Shown: positions 51,601 through 57,600 of the stretch, one piece after another
Layout of the letters: the number at the start of each line of letters is the position of its first letter
Numbering within the stretch: position 1 is the stretch's first letter
DNA from: Unio delphinus
Lineage: Eukaryota > Mollusca > Bivalvia > Unionida > Unionidae
NCBI GenBank assembly: GCA_029339505.1
Contig: JAQISU010000097.1
Span: 1,271,001-1,335,000 of the forward strand
Direction: 5' to 3'
DNA: 64,000 nt
Made by a program: the position numbers and the translations under genes
The notes under the pieces: model-generated
Told to the model about the DNA's origin: nothing
The model's input: only the letters and a program-made list of their open reading frames with translations
Database searches by the model: none

Positions 51601-54600
51601 AAAATATTTTACCTTTATGGAAAATCTAGTTTACAATTTGTATAGACACCATTCATAGATCCTAGAATGTAATGAAACGTATACTTGCTTTGTCTTTCTT
51701 AACCTAATTTTCTGTAAATTTTTCCCATTGAATTCAGACACATAACGAGTTGTGACAAAAAGATTTAACAGTTTAAATATGTTTGCAATTTTTGCAATGG
51801 AATTACAGCTATTATGGATTAGCGGCATGCCAATATGGTAGTATATCAGATGGTAAAGTAAACGGTGTTAACACTATGTTCATGCTATATATTGGACAGT
51901 GAATTCAGACACAACGATCTTGAACAAAATTATTGAATATTTTAAATCAGCTATTTTCCAATGGAATTACATGCATTATGGATGAACTGCATGCGATGAC
52001 GACATGATAGTAAATGATGTCGATACCCAAGATGGTCTGACGATAGGATTAAGATTTTCAAGATGTGGTAGCTATATATAACATCCAATCAACAGTTTTG
52101 ATTTAGGATCAATAAGACATCACAAGTTGTCTGCCATACACACGACCAGTCATTAGACTTTCCATTCAGGAGTAGCAATGGGACCAATCTATGATCACAA
52201 GAACAACAACTTAAAACTATTTTAAATCAATTCAAGACCAGTGTCCATAATGAAATTTTAGGACCCATGTGCTGGGCATCAGACTATTACTTATTATCTA
52301 GGATCAACCAGGTATCAGTATTGGGAGGATTTTCCATTCAGGGCAAGATGATGAATATGATAGCCAAATTAATCATCAGATTGGAGCTATTTATCTGATT
52401 GTGGTGAGGAGCTTCTGCCAAAACAAGCTGGACATTTTATGTAATAATGAAAGTCAGCAACTCATTGAGTAATTGTGAATGCCCAGGGGGAAGGTAAGCA
52501 ATACTGTAACATTTAAAGAATTATTCAAAGAGTCACCAGAGGCCAATTACAGGCCTGAATGCATAAATATTTCAAAATATACATCTAATGACTTTTAAAA
52601 GCATTCTCCTGTATCCTGTTGAATAACAAGATTTTACCAAAATATCTAGTAAATACTTCTCAGAAAAGTTATATTTGACTAAATAGTACAGCAATAGATC
52701 ACAAATCAAGTTGAAAGGGAATAAAAATGAAACCAATTGTCAGCTGGTTGGTTTTTAATGGGACTTTTAATGCATAAATACAAATGGGTTTAAGTGCATT
52801 TCCCAAAACAAACTGCGGACTCCATCCCAGGCTACCCATGTCGGGTATCAAATCTGTGATCATTGTACTATGAGTCAGATGGCCTACAAAACCTTGATAC
52901 CGCAGACTTTAAAAGCAGATACAAGTTCACTTACCTAGTTCACACTTTTGTACTGGTCCCAGCGTAGAAACAAGCTGCTGAATTTCTTCACTGCTAATAT
53001 GTGGGGACAAATTACGAATCTGGATTTTGTTCACCCTCCTGTTTAAACAGAAAATACAAATTTTGTCACAATAATATTAAGCCCAAGACTTAACCTATTG
53101 CATGTATCAAATGTCCTGGTCTCTTTACCATTCCATGTATCAAATGTCTTGGTCTCTTTACCTATTGCATATATCAAATGCACTGGTCTCTTTACCTATT
53201 GCATGTATCAAATGCACTGGTCTCTTTACCTATTGCATGTATCAAATGCACTGGTCTCTTTACCTATTGCATGTATCAAATGCACTGGTCTCTTTACCTA
53301 TTGCATGTATCAAATGCACTGGTCTCTTTACCTATTGCATGTATCAAATGCACTGGTCTCTTTACCTATTGCATGTATCAAATGCACTGGTCTCTTTACC
53401 TATTGCATGTATCAAATGCACTGGTCTCTTTACCATTCCATGTATCAAATGCACTGGTCTCTTTACCATTCCATGTATCAAATGTCCTGGTCCCTTTACT
53501 TATTCCATGTACCAAATGTCCTGGTCTCTGTACCTATGCCATGTACCAAATGTCCTGGTCTCTCTACCTATTCCATGTATCAAATGTTCTGGTCGCATTA
53601 TCTATTCCATGTACCAAATGTCCTGGTCTCTCTACCTATTCCATGTATCAAATGTTCTGGTCGCATTATCTATTCCATGTACCAAATATCAGGGTCTCTT
53701 TACCTATTCAATGTACCAAAATGTCCACGTCTCTCTACCTATTCCATATACCAAATATCGTAGTCTCTTTACCTATTCCATGCACCAAATGCTGTCGTCT
53801 CTCTACTTATTCCATATATCAAATGTTCCGGTCTCTTTACGTATTCCATGTACCAAATGTCCTGGTCTCTTTATCTATTCCATGTACCAAATACCTTGGT
53901 TACTATACCTGCCTTGTAGGAGCTGTTGCTTGCTTAAACCACAGTACAACAAGACAACTGCCCAGATAAAAGAACACCTCATTGGAACATACTGTTCCAG
54001 TGTACTTTATCTTGCCTGTCTTGAAAGACTATTTTTACCCCAAAAAAGCTCGATTTGATAAAATAATTCGCTATGTAAGTAAACATGGTGGAACTTGCCA
54101 ATAACTCTGCGATGATATCTCATCATCAATTGCTAACTAGCGAAATAGGTGACTAAGTTGCCTTAAAATGTTAACTTTACCCTTTTCTGTTAAGCAAAAT
54201 GATGACATTATGTAATTTCTTTTTTTCCGTATAAGTGAAAATACAAGTTTTGATCCCCTCGCTGCAGTCAGTAAGATTTGACTAGTGTTATGGTTCAAGG
54301 CAAAATGTATGCAGTGTTGATACCAATTATGCAGACAACTCTTGCATATTCAGTTGTTGTAACAATTAACTTGCCAATAACCATTTCTTCAGCAAGTCAT
54401 CACTGCAGGGTTTCAATTTGATAATGATAACCAAATTTTTGTCTTAATACTTAATCCTTTCATCACTGGGGACCAGTTTTGTGGTCATGGGGAAGTAAAT
54501 CTGTAAATCCTATGGAATGCTTTACCAGACTGGGATAGCGCTTTTCTACAGTCAATGTACCCAACAAGATAAAACTTCAGTATACCTGTAATAACTTCCT

Positions 54601-57600
54601 CTAATGTAGAGATTATATTTGGATCATCTTGCAAGTTAAGCTTTAATACAAGTAGAAATCTCGAGACAAGAAGGCACTTTTTTTTGAGAGTGTTTTCTGA
54701 TTGGTGATTTTCATTTCGTAATGGCAAGATGAGACTGAAGCATCAGATTATGAATTATCCAAACATTTTGCTGTTCTGACCTGATACAGTTGATTGAAAA
54801 TGAAAGAAAACACCTGGAGAGACATTTTAATATGCTTGTAGGTGAAAAATGTGCTTGTACCTAGGTGACAAGGACAACAATGAAGAGGCCTTTGAAGTTT
54901 TGAACCAGAGGATGTGTGAACTCCATGTGTTTGTGTTCTGGACAAACCAAATAGGTTTAATTCAGCTTTCTCGGAGAGGTGGACCCAACATAGCATTGTC
55001 TGGCTCAAGAAAAGCTCTGGAATACTTTCAAATCTTTGATTTAACCCTTTAGCTACTACAGCTTCTGTGCACTTTCACTACTGCTGAGTGCTATCATATC
55101 ATGTGCACTTTCACTACTGCTGAGTGCTATCATATCAGTTACTCAGACTATTGAGGCTGATAGCTAGGCTGACAACAGAAATTGACAATAAAAACATGGT
55201 TACATTTATAGTCATTATTTCAATCGTTTTTGCTGGATTTCAGCGATATAAAAAAAACTGCTTACCTTGTAATAGTGTCTGTTATGCATACATTTCCACT
55301 TTATAAACTCCTACATCCCATCTAATAAGAAGTCCCAGTCATGTAAAGTGTTTTGAATCCCACAAAATAAATCCAATATTTACAAATAAAAACATGAATG
55401 AAATCAAGACTAATTACAATGTTGAGAGCAGTACCTCTCAAAACGGTCATTGTACACACATAAATGACGATGTGTATATTCCAAGATACACACTCATCTC
55501 TGTGATAATTTCATACCAATTCACGTCTTGCTTTTGGTCCCCTATTTTCTTGGCAAAATCAGTTTTTTTTTCCACAAGATTTTCCACCAGACATTCAGGG
55601 AAAAAATGTGAGAAATTTTGTTTTCATTGCTTAGTGGTCCAAGTTCAATTGTTGAACCAACATGAGAATAAAAAAAAGAAAATTGATTTTGAATATGGTG
55701 AAGTCCTCACTCCATTGTGCAAATGGGACTACGTCCGCCTTTTCATCCGATCAAAAGTTGCTTGCATCTGGTGTTGAAATGGGGCAAACATCAATATCTG
55801 ATCCATTAACTGCAGAAAATTCATCGTCTAAGTTTAACCTCTCCACTTTCAAATTTCTATCAAAATGTAGAATAAATAATCCTCTCATTGGTTATAATAA
55901 AATATATGTACATTTCCGTACTTTGCACCAATCAACTTAGTTAACAAAGAGGTGCGCATGTAAACGACACTTGGGTTTCGAGTAATCCTTAAGTTTATGC
56001 ACATAAGCGACAATGGCTTATCAGCACTGCATGTATGCGTCAGTGGGGTTAACGGCAGCATTTGTAGCTAAATGGTCAAATGAAGTTTTTGTTTGAAAAT
56101 AGTCGTCATGCTACAAGGTAAATAAATAACTGCTTGTGCATTTTATATGTAGTTTTTTTTTTTTAAAAAAAATTAATACAACTTTTACTCCTTTATTTCA
56201 TTACCCAAACCAGTCAGATATCTTTCAAATTTGTTATTTCTAAATCCGCAGGTCATTTATCAATTTGCGCATTAAGAATATAACTAAATAAGAAAACTGT
56301 ACAATTTAAATATTATGCACTCTTTACAGCCATGTTTGCCTTATTTTCCTTATAAAATCAGTCTGAAATTTTAAGTGAACCTATAATGGCAGACATCGCA
56401 CTGTCTAGGAAATGATACTCCATTAAATAGTTCTTCAACTATTCAGCAAATTGATAAAGGAACATATAAAATTTGTTAAGGAACATTTACAATTCAAAGA
56501 CAGCAATGTTTAAATATGTGATAGAAGGTTTAGCATATGTTAAAATGTATATCAGAAATGTATGGTACAATGCCATCTTGTAAAAAAGCTAGAAAGTCGT
56601 ATTGTTATATTAAGAAAATCCCTCTTTCTAAAACATAGATGCAGTCACATGTTATGAATGGAGATGTACACATTAGTGGTCGTGTCAATTAGGTTGAAAA
56701 GAAGTCTAGTTTGGTCACATTATAACCACAACCCTTCAGTGTCTTGTCTTAGAGCAATATTTTATCAGCAACAATGCAATTCGGATGAACAGTATGGTAA
56801 AGTTACTTGGGCCTGTGCTCAACATGCATGTTACAAGTGTGCGTTTGTCTGCTTTGCTCCCACTTCTCCCTTTGTATCCAAAAGGACAAGTCACTTTTCC
56901 CTAAGAATCAAGTCCAGCTTGACCACTGCAACTTGCAAGAAGTGTAGATTTTGGTTCAATACCACAACTTGTCATGTCCAGACTGTTTCCATACAGGGCT
57001 GTGAACAGTAATCAACTTAGAAATATTTAAACATCTCGTAGCACTCTATAATTATAACATCTGGAAAACCCTTGAGTAAGGCAAACTTGAATTCTGGAAT
57101 TTGCACAATACCAAAAATATGTGCTTCAAAAAATGCTTTCAGCTATGCAACTCACTTTGGAACCAATGAGTGGAATATCCCCCCACACAATTAATTTGAA
57201 GTCTAATCTACATATATTGGCATGCCCATGCAAGATTGTTGCTCATTTCATTCTCCAATCGAGACAAGATGTCAAATGGCTGGTGTAGAAGCAGACTTGT
57301 ACTATTGTTTGATCCTACATTTTGAATCTGACGAGTTTCAATTTTATCACTTTTAAATCCGTTGTAACTTGCACCATAGTCATTTGAATACAAGACCTGC
57401 CAATTTGCTTCAATTGACACGACTGACATAATTTCAAATGGTAATCTCAGCAGCAAACACAAAGTAAAATTACCAAAAGAACATTTTCACAATTTTATAC
57501 AAAGTACTTTTGGGGCCCTGAGTGGCAGAGGGATCTAAAGCGCTGTCTGTTACAGATCACGCCCATTTCACCTCTGTTTGCATGGGTTCGAGTCTCAGAT

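Larger units (their letters stand above)
48829..52934 (-). other. IMP intron, 4.1 kb
   Basis: Holds family B, C and D copies. The pieces 48900-50000 and 51540-52000 and 52480-52934 show nothing I can name. Confidence 0.75.

Noticed and set aside
53100..53912. CRISPR-like array
   Set aside because: The 34-bp units are contiguous without unique spacers, and the DNA is from an animal.
53098..54058. Long overlapping plus-strand open frames (221, 318 and 263 codons)
   Set aside because: They come from a 34-bp tandem repeat that lacks stops in all three frames; no start context, domain or splice partner.
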